Notes: generated from the sequence alone by a model not told the origin. Counted from the stretch's first letter, positions 43,061-51,890 are shown. The stretch: 64,000 nt of DNA from an uncultured Oscillospiraceae bacterium (GCA_900541905.1 UQLQ01000005.1:62001-126000), one strand, 5' to 3'. Numbers and translations: made by a program.

Positions 43061-43569
43061 ATAATTCAACCTCCTTTAAAATGGTTAAATTATAGCAAAC
43101 TTTTATGGATTTGTCAAGTTAAGTCAGTGGATTGCTAAGTCTTATTTGATGAAAAAATTTATCAGATATTTAGATATGGCAACCTTCTTGATAAATGAAA
43201 AAAGCGAGAAATGATTTTTTCATTAAAATCCCATGATTACCATGAAACTCGATTTATTCCATTTGTAATTCCAGCAATGTAATATCATTTTTCATAGAAA
43301 CAGATGTACCGTAACTGGTTTTACCCATTTCATATATTTCTTGAATGGCATCTCGTTCCATGTTCATACTGCAAAGGCCAGATTAACGGCAGTATTTTTT
43401 TAATATAAAAATACCGTTCAGTTATAATATAAAAACATTGCCTTACATTATCTAAAAGAGAAGCGAAAAGTATAGCAACGCAGTGCATGGAAGTAATTTA
43501 TCTCTATGCATTGTCGGTAAAGTTATGTTGGATAAAGTATTTGTACAATGCAGGGAGAAGACGATATAA
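43061..43569. other. Intergenic interval, possible gene remnant inside
   Basis: About 500 bases upstream of the small peptide gene. Apart from the short open frame at 43254-43367 I see no gene, repeat or clear promoter. Confidence 0.4.
43254..43367 (-). pseudogene. Possible remnant of a protein C-terminus
   Basis: A 37-residue open frame reads MNMERDAIQEIYEMGKTSYG and continues with TSVSMKNDITLLELQME to a stop. The composition looks like genuine protein, but there is no ribosome site and an in-frame stop lies five codons upstream. It is probably the C-terminal fragment of a lost gene. I do not recognise the family. Confidence 0.35.
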
Positions 43570-43606
43570 CAAAAAAACTACGGTGAACATTGGTCCACCG
43601 TAGTTT
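43570..43606 (-). terminator. Terminator of tRNA-Leu
   Basis: AAAACTACGGTG and CACCGTAGTTTT form a stem directly after the 3' CCA of the minus-strand tRNA, with a long T-run in that direction. Confidence 0.88.
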
Positions 43607-43690
43607 TGGTGCGGCAAATGGGACTTGAACCCATACGTCAAAGACACACGCCCCTCAAACGTGCCTGTCTGCCAGTTCCAGCACTGCCGC
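43607..43690 (-). tRNA. tRNA-Leu(GAG)
   Basis: On the minus strand the acceptor stem GCGGCAG pairs with TTGCCGC, followed by A and an encoded CCA. The anticodon arm is CACGT, loop TTGAGGG, GCGTG, which places GAG at the anticodon. A class II variable arm (TGTCTTTGACG) and the T-arm with GGTTCAAGTCC are present. Confidence 0.95.
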
Positions 43691-43967
43691 ATATATTATT
43701 CTTTTATCAACGCTAGCTATTATATCATCTAACCATATACATGTCAAGAAAGTAAAAGTTAGAAGAGAGGATAATATTTCGCTTTGAAAAATATTAAATA
43801 TGAAAAAATATGTGGATAGCGATTATAACTACTATATCATGTATGTATTCACATTTAATACCGCAATATTTGACATTTTATCAAAAATAACTATGTAAAA
43901 TTAATGTAAAATATATGAAAAATTACCCAAATTATAAACATAATTCATAAAAAAATAATTATTTTTG

Positions 43968-43996
43968 TTGATTCCAAAAGAATTTTCATGTATACT
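43968..43996 (+). promoter_or_regulatory. Probable promoter of the SH3-lysozyme gene
   Basis: TTGATT, a 17-base spacer and TATACT, with TG three bases before the -10. The start codon is 97 bases downstream. The region 43691-43967 is AT-rich with no gene. Confidence 0.65.
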
Positions 43997-44092
43997 TTCA
44001 TCATAGAAATATTGTAAATTGGGCAATTATGCGATATTGAGATACATGTTTTCCTCAGTGCAGGTGATAAATGGTTTGGGAGGTATTGATTC

Positions 44093-47000
44093 ATGAGAAT
44101 TTCGTTAAAAAGAATTCTAACTGCAATGCTGTCTGCTTTGTGCATTGCGACAATTTTCTTTTCGTCTTTATCTATTGGTTCGTCAACACAGGTAGCGGCT
44201 GCATCAACAAGCGCAGCAACTATGACAGGAGACTACGTCAATTTACGTAGCGGTGCAGGTACCAATTATTCTATTATCGGAAGTTTATCCAGCGGTGAAT
44301 TGGTAACTGTTTTGGACGACAGTAATCCAGACTGGGTTAAAGTACAAACTTCAAGCGGCGCAATCGGTTATTGCAGTAAAGAGTTTGTGAAAACACTGTC
44401 TGCCGATGATGAAACAGAGGAATTGATTGGTACCTTAACCGGTGACTATGTCAATTTGCGTGCAGGTGCCGGAACGGGACATGCTGTTATAGGAATGTTG
44501 TACTTGAATGATGAAGTAACAGTATTGGACGACAGCGACGCAAATTGGGCTAAGATTAGAACCAAAGATGGCCAAGAAGGATATTGCTCCAAAGAATATT
44601 TACATATCACAAAAAAAGGTGAAACCGCACAAGGAACGGCTGTCACTACAGATGCATTAAATCTGCGCAGTGGTGCAGGAACAGATTACCATGTAAAAAC
44701 AGTATTATCGAAAGGAACTACTGTTACTGTTTTAGATAACAGCGATGCAAACTGGGCTAAAGTGAGAACTGCTGATGGTACAGAAGGTTATTGCAGCAAA
44801 GCTTATTTGGATATTGCAGGTTCTTCAGCGCAGGCTCCTTCTGCACCTACACAACAGCCGGAACAGAACGAATCTGCCCCCAACACCACAGAACTGCAAG
44901 CTGTTTTAACCGGCAGTGATGTAAATTTGCGCAGCGGTGCAGGAACAGGTTATTCTGTGATTGGCTCCTTATATCTGGGACAACGTGTAACCGTTATTGA
45001 TAACAGTGATGCAAATTGGGCTAAAATCAGAACTGAAAGCGGACAAGAGGGCTATTGTACCAAAGAATTTTTACAAATTTCAAATGGTTCCGATTCCAAT
45101 GCAGGAGAAGAGGTCTCTATTGGAAAAGCAATTACAACAGACTATTTAAACTTGCGTTCAGGTGCAGGTTTAAATCATAATGTGTTAACGGTGCTGGCCA
45201 AAGGAGCCGTTGTAGATGTGATTGATAACAGCGATGGAACTTGGGTAAAAGTAAAAACAAATAACGGTACTGTGGGTTATTGCAGCAAAGATTATCTTCA
45301 AATGGAGGTAGCTCCTACCACTGTTACCCTCAGCGAAACTGAAAGAACAGTGACTGCGGGTGAATCTTTTGAGTTCACTGCAACTATTTCAGACGAAAGT
45401 TTGCCAACAGCTGTTTCTACCAATGCAGGAGCAGTACAAGTGACCTATCTTCGTCAAGAAGGAAATACACACATCTATCAAATTCAGGCTTTGCAGGCCG
45501 GTAACGCTGAAATTAGAATCAGTGCAAATGGCGCTTGTGCATCTTTGCAGGTAACTGTCAATGCAGCACAGCAAGAGGTTCAGGGTCAGCAAGCAACCGT
45601 CAATGCGGATTATTTGAATATCAGAAGCGGCAAAGGAACCGATACGTCCATTATTGGCGGTTTAACGCAAGGTTCTGTTGTTACTATTTTAGATAATAGC
45701 GACGCAAATTGGGTAAAAATCAGAACCACAGGCGGTATTGAAGGTTATGTGGCAAGGGAATATTTAACAGGAGCAGAAACACCATCAGAGCCGACCACGC
45801 CTGAAACACCAAGTGAAACCACCACCGCAACGGTCAATGCAGATGTCTTAAACGTACGCAGCGGAAAAGGAACAGATACCTCTATCATTGGAACGTTACA
45901 AAATGGAGAGACAGTAACGGTTTTGGATAACAGTGATGCAACTTGGGTGAAAATTAAAACCTCAAGCAGTTTAGAGGGTTATGTACATAGAGATTATTTA
46001 AATATTGGTTCTTCTGCACCTGAAACACCAAGCGAACCGACAACCGCAACGGTCAATGCGGATGTACTAAATGTACGCAGCGGCAAAGGAACCGACACTT
46101 CTATTGTTGGAACAATACGTAATGGTGAAACAGTTACTGTTTTGGATGACAGCGACGCAACTTGGATAAAAATTAAAACCTCAAGCGGCTTAGAAGGTTA
46201 TGTACATAAAGACTACCTAAACTTTGGTTCTAACACAGGTGGAGGAAGCTCCACTGCAAAATATGCACAGGTTACCGCAGACGTATTAAATGTGCGTAGT
46301 GGTATGGGTACAGAATATAGTAAAATTGGTTCAGTATCTTACGGAGAGATTGTTGAAGTATTGGATGACAGCAATGCAGGTTGGGCAAAAATTAAAACTT
46401 CAAGTGGTCTGGAAGGCTATGTCTCAAAAGACTATCTTGGAGAGGTCGGGGAAAATAATGTAAGCAATTCTGTCACAATCCCTGCAGGAAAAACTTATTA
46501 TGCGGCTTCATCTTCAGGATATTGGTACAGCAGCAATAACAGCGTTGCTACTGCCTCCAATGGTTATATTACAGCGGTTGCTCCAGGTACATGCACCATT
46601 ACCGGTTCCAATGGCATTACTTACTCCATTACTGTTACAGAGGGTGAAGCAGTACGTACCGCTTATGCATCACCAAATATTGCTGCGGTAGGTGAGTCCG
46701 TAGAAATGGTAGCGGTTACAGATACAACGCGTGATTCTGTGCAGTTCCGCATCAGACAAAGTGATGGAACAACCAAAACGGTGAACGCATACGATTACAC
46801 CACAGAATATTGTAACGGCACCACCACAAGAGTTTGGAGAGCTTCTACTACTTTCAGCAGCGCAGGTACACATCAAATTGAAGTATACTCTACGAAAAAC
46901 GGTGTAATGAGCTCAACCGGTTATACTACAGACGCATACACGGTTTGGAGCACAGGTGCCAACGAATCCTCCAGTGAAACACGCCGTATCAGTGATGAAA

Positions 47001-47818
47001 TGATTAACTTAATTGCTAGCTGGGAAGGTTACAGCTCCACAGTATATCCTGATAATTTGGCAGGAGGCATACCAACCATTGGTTATGGACAAACATTTGG
47101 TACAGGGGTACAGTTCTATAATAATATGTCTAAAACAGAGGCTTGGTCTTTGTTGGTAAAATCTATCAATGCAGGTAGTTATACTTCTGAAGTGAATCGT
47201 TTCTTGCAAAATAATGGTATTAAAGCAACGCAGTCACAGTTTGATGCTTTGGTCAGTTTCTCTTATAACATTGGTTCCGGCTACTGGAATAACAGTGCTT
47301 CACAAATGGATTTAAGAGAGATTATGTTGAATGCAGTTGTACCGCCAACCATTGCAGCCGGTACAAGTTTACCTGCTTCTGTTACCTTCCAAGGTGCCCG
47401 TCTGTATAACAGTCCAAGTAAATCAGCCTCTGTATTAAGAGCTGTAAACAAGGGTACTGGTGTGCAAGTATTAGAAACAAGCTACGATTCTTCTACAAAA
47501 TCAGGATGGTATAAAGTACAACTTTCTGACGGTACAGTAGGCTATATGTGTTCCGGATATGTTCGGTTTGCTTCCAGCGTCAGCGTAACCCATGACCTAA
47601 ATTATGTAGATGCACATGCATTTGGTTCTGAGATGCTGCTGTGGCACCATGCAGGCGGTAACTGCTATGCAGGTTTGGTTTACAGACGAATGGGTGAGGC
47701 GAAAGTATTCAGCTATGGTGATTATGCAAGCGCTACTCCGGGTAATTATGAATATCAGAGAAACACTTACGGTTATGATATTCCTGATTGTATACGGGGC
47801 AATGGCTGGATAAAATAG
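44093..47818 (+). CDS. Secreted multi-SH3 cell-wall protein with GH24 lysozyme domain
   Basis: A 1241-residue exported protein. A signal peptide (about 1-36, ending VAAA) is followed by five bacterial SH3 repeats (43-100, 112-171, 182-241, 269-330, 345-404) ending in YCSK/YCTK. A Big-like beta domain (407-492) and four more SH3 repeats (500-782) ending in YV come next, then two beta domains (about 792-954). The GH24 lysozyme part starts near 964 with SWEGYSSTVYPD and TIGYGQ, giving an E-8-D-7-T catalytic pattern, and LVSFSYNIG near 1053. A tenth SH3 (about 1095-1162) precedes WHHAGGNCYAGLVYRRMGEA, which looks like the end of the same lysozyme fold. It probably cuts peptidoglycan. Confidence 0.92.
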   Translation: MRISLKRILTAMLSALCIATIFFSSLSIGSSTQVAAASTSAATMTGDYVNLRSGAGTNYSIIGSLSSGELVTVLDDSNPDWVKVQTSSGAIGYCSKEFVKTLSADDETEELIGTLTGDYVNLRAGAGTGHAVIGMLYLNDEVTVLDDSDANWAKIRTKDGQEGYCSKEYLHITKKGETAQGTAVTTDALNLRSGAGTDYHVKTVLSKGTTVTVLDNSDANWAKVRTADGTEGYCSKAYLDIAGSSAQAPSAPTQQPEQNESAPNTTELQAVLTGSDVNLRSGAGTGYSVIGSLYLGQRVTVIDNSDANWAKIRTESGQEGYCTKEFLQISNGSDSNAGEEVSIGKAITTDYLNLRSGAGLNHNVLTVLAKGAVVDVIDNSDGTWVKVKTNNGTVGYCSKDYLQMEVAPTTVTLSETERTVTAGESFEFTATISDESLPTAVSTNAGAVQVTYLRQEGNTHIYQIQALQAGNAEIRISANGACASLQVTVNAAQQEVQGQQATVNADYLNIRSGKGTDTSIIGGLTQGSVVTILDNSDANWVKIRTTGGIEGYVAREYLTGAETPSEPTTPETPSETTTATVNADVLNVRSGKGTDTSIIGTLQNGETVTVLDNSDATWVKIKTSSSLEGYVHRDYLNIGSSAPETPSEPTTATVNADVLNVRSGKGTDTSIVGTIRNGETVTVLDDSDATWIKIKTSSGLEGYVHKDYLNFGSNTGGGSSTAKYAQVTADVLNVRSGMGTEYSKIGSVSYGEIVEVLDDSNAGWAKIKTSSGLEGYVSKDYLGEVGENNVSNSVTIPAGKTYYAASSSGYWYSSNNSVATASNGYITAVAPGTCTITGSNGITYSITVTEGEAVRTAYASPNIAAVGESVEMVAVTDTTRDSVQFRIRQSDGTTKTVNAYDYTTEYCNGTTTRVWRASTTFSSAGTHQIEVYSTKNGVMSSTGYTTDAYTVWSTGANESSSETRRISDEMINLIASWEGYSSTVYPDNLAGGIPTIGYGQTFGTGVQFYNNMSKTEAWSLLVKSINAGSYTSEVNRFLQNNGIKATQSQFDALVSFSYNIGSGYWNNSASQMDLREIMLNAVVPPTIAAGTSLPASVTFQGARLYNSPSKSASVLRAVNKGTGVQVLETSYDSSTKSGWYKVQLSDGTVGYMCSGYVRFASSVSVTHDLNYVDAHAFGSEMLLWHHAGGNCYAGLVYRRMGEAKVFSYGDYASATPGNYEYQRNTYGYDIPDCIRGNGWIK

Positions 47819-47861
47819 TAGAGGATGTACAAAAACAAACAAAATTTGCAACATGAAAAAC

Positions 47862-47889
47862 TTGATTTTTTTATACAATTTGGTATAAT
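47862..47889 (+). promoter_or_regulatory. Candidate promoter upstream of the surface protein gene
   Basis: TTGATT, a 16-base spacer and TATAAT, about 235 bases before the start of the leucine-rich-repeat protein. Confidence 0.45.
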
Positions 47890-47932
47890 ACTGTCATATC
47901 TTTCAAAACTAGTGTGATATATGAAAAAAGGG

Positions 47933-47962
47933 TTGACAGATAATGACCAAAACTGCGATAAT
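47933..47962 (+). promoter_or_regulatory. Candidate promoter upstream of a terminator-bearing leader
   Basis: TTGACA, an 18-base spacer and GATAAT. A transcript from here would pass a GACAGACAGACAG repeat and the hairpin at 48021 before reaching the coding region. Confidence 0.5.
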
Positions 47963-48020
47963 TAGACAGACAGACAGTAGGTAAGTCTGCCCTTTCTGCA
48001 TACAAATTCATAAATCATGT

Positions 48021-48065
48021 AAAGACATAGGAAATTCTTGTTATAAGAGTTTCTTATGTCTTTTT
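48021..48065 (+). terminator. Terminator hairpin before the surface protein gene
   Basis: AAAGACATAGGAAATTCTT and AAGAGTTTCTTATGTCTTT form an imperfect stem ending in five T. It may end the lysozyme transcript or attenuate the next gene. Confidence 0.75.
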
Positions 48066-48120
48066 GCGTTTTTACGCAGTTTGAAAGATATATAAATCCT
48101 ACATATTGGGAGGAAACTAT

Positions 48121-49728
48121 ATGAAAAGTAACAAAATAAAAATTGGTGCTGTAGCTGCAGCCGTAGCGTTGAGTGTGACAACAGCAGTAAGTGTAGGAGC
48201 AGCAGTAAGTGCGCAAGAAAGCACCGGGATGTCCAACACAACATTGGCTGAATCGTCGACTCCGACTGCGGATGTTGTGGAAGAAAATGGATTTCAATTT
48301 GATAAATCCACAGGAACCATTACCGACTATACAGGCAATGAAACAGGGACACTTACTATCCCAAGCAGTATTGATGGAGTTACAGTAACTAGCATAAAAT
48401 CGTATGCATTGGGAAGCGCAAAGATGAAAGAAGTAATCATTCCAAATACCATTGAAACATTGGGTTTCGGTGTATTTCAAATGTGTTCTTCTCTGGAAAA
48501 AGTAACATTTGAACCCGGTTCTAAAGTGACCGAGTTGAAAGATTCCATGTTTTATCAATGTACCAAATTAAAAGAAGTTGTGTTTCCTGAAAACTTAAAA
48601 TCTATTAAAGTACTTGCATTTTATAAATGTACCAGCCTAGAAACTGTTACTCTGCCGGATGGATTTACGACTTTATATAATGCAGCCTTTTTAGATTGTA
48701 CTAACTTAAAAACAGTAATTGTTCCGGATAGTTTAAATCATATGGTAATGAATCCGTTTGAAGGATGTACCAGTTTGGAAACATTGTCGGTTCCTTACCG
48801 TTGCTGGCAGTTTGGGATTGTAGCAGCTGAATGGACAGAAACTTCAGTTATGCCATTAACAGATGCTGTAAATATGCAGACATTATACATAGACCAAGTA
48901 GAAGGAAAATACGATTGGCATACAAAAGAATTACCAAAGTCTGCAGCATATGGAACAATGAAAATTTACTTTAGAAAACCAACCATTCAAGTTACCGACG
49001 TAACAGTATCTGCGGATAAGCAAGGATATGATGTAACAGCCTCTTTGGGAATCAATAATACAGACGGTTTTACATTTAACGGTACAATAAATACGCCGGA
49101 TGGAAAAGAAACTCCCGCTACAGGAAATACAGTTGATGTTACCTTTACTACATCTGAAACAAATTATCAGGTGATTGAGATGTATAAGGGATATGAAGAT
49201 ATGACATGGGATTTACAGATTGATGGTTTTAAAAATACATATGTAAATGCCGCAAATGAAAAAGCAATTGCTTACTTGAACAGCGAAACGAACTATTATC
49301 CGACATTAACAGAATTAGGTTATGAAGATGATGCGAATTTTCTTGGTTGGAGTGAAACAGAAGGGGATACAACAACTGTATACAAACCAGGTGATTTAAT
49401 TGACAATACTGCAACTGTCCGAGCAAATAATTCTTCAGGAAAACGCTTGTATGCAGTCTACAGTACAGAACCAACTACCCCAACAGATCCAACAAATCCT
49501 GAAAATCCGACTGACCCGACCAATCCTGAAAATCCGACAAATCCGGAACAACCGTCCAATCCAATGACACCAACCGATACCAATACACAAACAGATAATG
49601 TTGCAATGGTGACTCCCCAAACAGGAGATGATAGTACAACTGTTGGCATATGGGCTTCTGTAATGGCAGTATGTGCCGGGGGAATTGCATTTATCACAGG
49701 TAGAAAAATTAAAAGTAAAGTCAAATAA
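48121..49728 (+). CDS. Leucine-rich-repeat surface protein with sortase signal
   Basis: A 535-residue exported wall protein. The signal peptide IKIGAVAAAVALSVTTAVSVG ends near residue 30. Residues 60-250 hold BspA-type LRR_5 repeats, seen as IPNTIETLGFGVFQMCSSL, FPENLKSIKVLAF and VPDSLNHMVMNPFEGCTSL. A beta-rich region follows, then a proline/threonine linker of repeated NPENPTDPT. The C-terminus has a TPQTGD motif of the LPXTG class, a hydrophobic stretch and RKIKSKVK. It is thus expected to be wall-attached by a sortase. The start at 48121 follows GGGAGGAAAC. BspA-like proteins often bind host or other surface ligands; none is shown here. Confidence 0.88.
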   Translation: MKSNKIKIGAVAAAVALSVTTAVSVGAAVSAQESTGMSNTTLAESSTPTADVVEENGFQFDKSTGTITDYTGNETGTLTIPSSIDGVTVTSIKSYALGSAKMKEVIIPNTIETLGFGVFQMCSSLEKVTFEPGSKVTELKDSMFYQCTKLKEVVFPENLKSIKVLAFYKCTSLETVTLPDGFTTLYNAAFLDCTNLKTVIVPDSLNHMVMNPFEGCTSLETLSVPYRCWQFGIVAAEWTETSVMPLTDAVNMQTLYIDQVEGKYDWHTKELPKSAAYGTMKIYFRKPTIQVTDVTVSADKQGYDVTASLGINNTDGFTFNGTINTPDGKETPATGNTVDVTFTTSETNYQVIEMYKGYEDMTWDLQIDGFKNTYVNAANEKAIAYLNSETNYYPTLTELGYEDDANFLGWSETEGDTTTVYKPGDLIDNTATVRANNSSGKRLYAVYSTEPTTPTDPTNPENPTDPTNPENPTNPEQPSNPMTPTDTNTQTDNVAMVTPQTGDDSTTVGIWASVMAVCAGGIAFITGRKIKSKVK

Positions 49729-49789
49729 ATCTGGCTTGGCTATTTGTCTGCTGTCACAATAGTATTGATCTTTACATGCATGAACAACG

Positions 49790-49825
49790 AAAAAAGCACC
49801 GTATGAATATACGGTGCTTTTTTCA
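49790..49825. terminator. Bidirectional terminator
   Basis: AAAAAAGCACCGTAT and ATACGGTGCTTTTTT form a perfect stem with a four-base loop between the converging surface-protein and DUF2007 genes. Confidence 0.9.
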
Positions 49826-49861
49826 TGGGAGTATTTTATGATTGTATCACATTTGTGTTTT

Positions 49862-50122
49862 TCATTCAGAAATATTTAGATATACTTTTAATAACTCTCT
49901 TGCTCGTTGCAGATGTTCATGCCTGACGAAAAAGTTAGTTCCGAAAGGAGAAGCACCGCAGACAATTTGCAAGTAGTCTCCGCTGCCACGACTTTGCTTT
50001 AAAAATGGAATGTGATTTTCCTCCAGAATACCTTCAATCAGACCTATGGTGATATTATCGGTTACGGTAGTAAGAAAAGCGGCCTCAGGAATAGGGGATA
50101 CAGGTTCTTTATCACGAAACAT
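49862..50122 (-). CDS. DUF2007 (putative signal-transducing) protein
   Basis: An 86-residue protein of the DUF2007 family. The central TVTDNITIGLIEGILEENHIPF and FFVRHEHLQRARELL segments fit this small alpha-beta fold. It is downstream of the uracil-DNA glycosylase gene by 29 bp and is probably cotranscribed. No specific function is established. Confidence 0.8.
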   Translation of the reverse strand: MFRDKEPVSPIPEAAFLTTVTDNITIGLIEGILEENHIPFLKQSRGSGDYLQIVCGASPFGTNFFVRHEHLQRARELLKVYLNISE

Positions 50123-50151
50123 GATGACTTCTTCCCTTCATTAGGAAACAT

Positions 50152-50721
50152 TTAAGCTTCTTGATTTAATTCGTCAATTTTTGCGCGGAGTTTTAAGAAG
50201 TCTTCAAAAGCTGCCGGTTTATTGCTTGGATTTCGCAGCAATGCGGCAGGGTGCAGAGTGGCCATCATAAGCACTCCGTTTTTTTCAAAAAATATACCAT
50301 GTTCTTTTGTAATTTTCATATCGGGTTTGATTAATTTCATGGCTGCAATGCGTCCCAGACATACAATAATTTTTGGACGCATAATCATCACTTGGTTTCT
50401 CAACCAATCAATACAAGCCTCTTGCTCTTCGGGAAGCGGGTCACGATTTTTTGGAGGACGGCATTTTACAATATTTGCAATATAAATATTTTTATTTCTG
50501 TCGAGGTCGATTGCGGCAAGCATTTTATCCAAAAGCTGTCCGCTTCTGCCCACAAAGGGGAGACCTTCCAAATCCTCATTTTCTCCGGGTCCTTCTCCGA
50601 TAAATAAAATATCCGATTGAGGGTTTCCCATTCCAAATACGACGTGTGTTCGAGTTTGGCAAAGCTCACATTTTTCACATGCTTTGCACGCTGTTTCCAG
50701 TTCTGTCCAGTTTGTATACAT
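50152..50721 (-). CDS. udg: Uracil-DNA glycosylase (family 4, iron-sulfur type)
   Basis: A 189-residue UdgA-type glycosylase that removes uracil from DNA. Iron-sulfur cysteines are seen in CKACEKCELC near residue 13, and others near 87 and 103. The catalytic region reads GEGPGENEDLEGLPFVG near 43, and the second motif is TLHPAALLRNP near 158. It starts after AAGAAAGGCTGC. The promoter is in a reversed array of repeat family 1. With xth it supports base-excision repair. Confidence 0.95.
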   Translation of the reverse strand: MYTNWTELETACKACEKCELCQTRTHVVFGMGNPQSDILFIGEGPGENEDLEGLPFVGRSGQLLDKMLAAIDLDRNKNIYIANIVKCRPPKNRDPLPEEQEACIDWLRNQVMIMRPKIIVCLGRIAAMKLIKPDMKITKEHGIFFEKNGVLMMATLHPAALLRNPSNKPAAFEDFLKLRAKIDELNQEA

Positions 50722-50757
50722 ACATGCAGCCTTTCTTTTTGTGTTTACCTACAAATT

Positions 50758-51040
50758 TTTTATATTATAACATAAAAGAAATTGCTGCGCAATTTCTACC
50801 AATAAATGTTAAAACGTTCTGATAATAGTCAAAATTTTAATTTTGTTGCTATTATCTGGTTGTTTTAGCATAAAGAAGATTGCATCGCAATTTTGAACCA
50901 TTCATCGCTAAAATATTCTCAATAACAATCAAAACTTTGAATATGAAAAAATGTTCCTTTCCATATTGATTTTGTCTTTGTTATGAGACTGTTATAACAT
51001 AAAAGAAGTTGATACGCAATTTCTAACAAATATAAAGTAG
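50758..51040 (-). repeat. Dispersed repeat family 1 array upstream of udg
   Basis: On the minus strand three successive inverted-repeat cores are seen: GAAATTGC-nnn-type arms at about 51007-51034, 50873-50893 and 50776-50798. The last is preceded by AGAACGTTTTAACATTTA. CATATTCAAAGTTTTGATTG and AATGGAAAGGAAC-like blocks match the arrays at 19184 and 22380. The distal units carry TATAAC or a decayed box; only the gene-proximal one has TATAAT. No gene is seen in the gap. Confidence 0.72.
50764..50792 (-). promoter_or_regulatory. udg promoter at the end of repeat family 1
   Basis: On the minus strand TTGCGC, a 17-base spacer and TATAAT with an extended -10 TG. The -35 is in the loop and arm of GAAATTGC-GCA-GCAATTTC. 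Confidence 0.75.
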
Positions 51041-51145
51041 ATTTTTTAGATATTTCATATAGTATGTAAGTATTGCAATCTAAAGTAGAATCGGGTAAAA
51101 TAACGTTATCGAAAATAATGTATGATAATAGGGAGTGTGTTTCAT

Positions 51146-51715
51146 TTGAAAATTCTTGTAGAAACATCAGCACGTCATGTACATATCAGTAAAGAGCATT
51201 TGGCAATTTTATTTGGTGCGGATGCAGAATTGACTGTAAAAAAAGAGTTATCTCAACCGGGTCAGTTTGCTTGCAATGAACGTGTAACAATTGTAGGACC
51301 AAAAGGTGAAATGGCAAACGTTTCTATTTTAGGACCAACACGTCCGGAAACCCAAGTGGAATTATCACGGACAGATACAAGAAAAGTTGGTATTGATGCA
51401 CCAATTCGTGAATCCGGTCAATTGGAAGGTACTCCCGGATGTAAATTAATTGGTCCCAAAGGAGAAGTAGAGCTGACTAAAGGTGTAATTGTGGCAAAAC
51501 GTCATGCACACATTCCACCTGATGTAGCGGAACAATGGGGCATAAAAGATCAACAAATTGTTTCCCTAAAAGTAGGGGATAACGAACGTTCTTTGATTTT
51601 TGGAGACGTAGTGGCACGTGTAAGTGCAAGCGCAGGATTGGCTGTACATATTGATACAGACGAAGCAAACGCAGCAGGACTAAACGGTGCTGTAGAGGGA
51701 GAAATTATTTTATAA
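51146..51715 (+). CDS. PduL-like phosphate propanoyltransferase / phosphotransacylase
   Basis: A 189-residue PduL-type phosphotransacylase that interconverts acyl-CoA and acyl phosphate. Metal-binding SARHVHIS near residue 8 and AKRHAHIPP near 120, plus GCKLIGPKGEVEL, are characteristic. It lacks a long encapsulation peptide and no microcompartment genes are near, so it probably acts as a housekeeping acetyl-phosphate enzyme. A TTG start at 51146 follows AGGGAGTG; an in-frame ATG 24 bases earlier falls in a TATGATAAT that looks like the promoter -10. Confidence 0.9.
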   Translation: MKILVETSARHVHISKEHLAILFGADAELTVKKELSQPGQFACNERVTIVGPKGEMANVSILGPTRPETQVELSRTDTRKVGIDAPIRESGQLEGTPGCKLIGPKGEVELTKGVIVAKRHAHIPPDVAEQWGIKDQQIVSLKVGDNERSLIFGDVVARVSASAGLAVHIDTDEANAAGLNGAVEGEIIL

Positions 51716-51836
51716 TTACTTGCTGAGTGGAAGTGTATGAAAAAGATTCTGATACCGTAATAAGGAACATCGGAATCTTTTTCTATGTCAATTTTGATAT
51801 TGAAATGTTTGGCATGGTTTTTTCGTAGATTTCCTA

Positions 51837-51865
51837 TTGCCTTTTTGCAATTTATACGTTATAAT
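51837..51865 (+). promoter_or_regulatory. Promoter of the SRP RNA
   Basis: TTGCCT, a 17-base spacer and TATAAT. The segment ATTGCC-TTTTT-GCAAT and the following TTATACGTTATAATATAAC resemble the core of repeat family 1, but the TG of the extended -10 is missing and no longer unit is seen. Transcription would begin about 25 bases before the RNA stem. Confidence 0.65.
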
Positions 51866-51890
51866 ATAACAGTTAGCTTATTTATTTTTT

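Noticed and set aside
43504..43692. A 62-residue open frame across tRNA-Leu.
   Set aside because: It is read through the tRNA and its terminator and has no ribosome site.
44093..47818. Possible phage endolysin from a prophage.
   Set aside because: No holin, structural or integrase genes are nearby, it has a signal peptide and many wall-binding SH3 repeats, and it neighbours a sortase-anchored surface protein.
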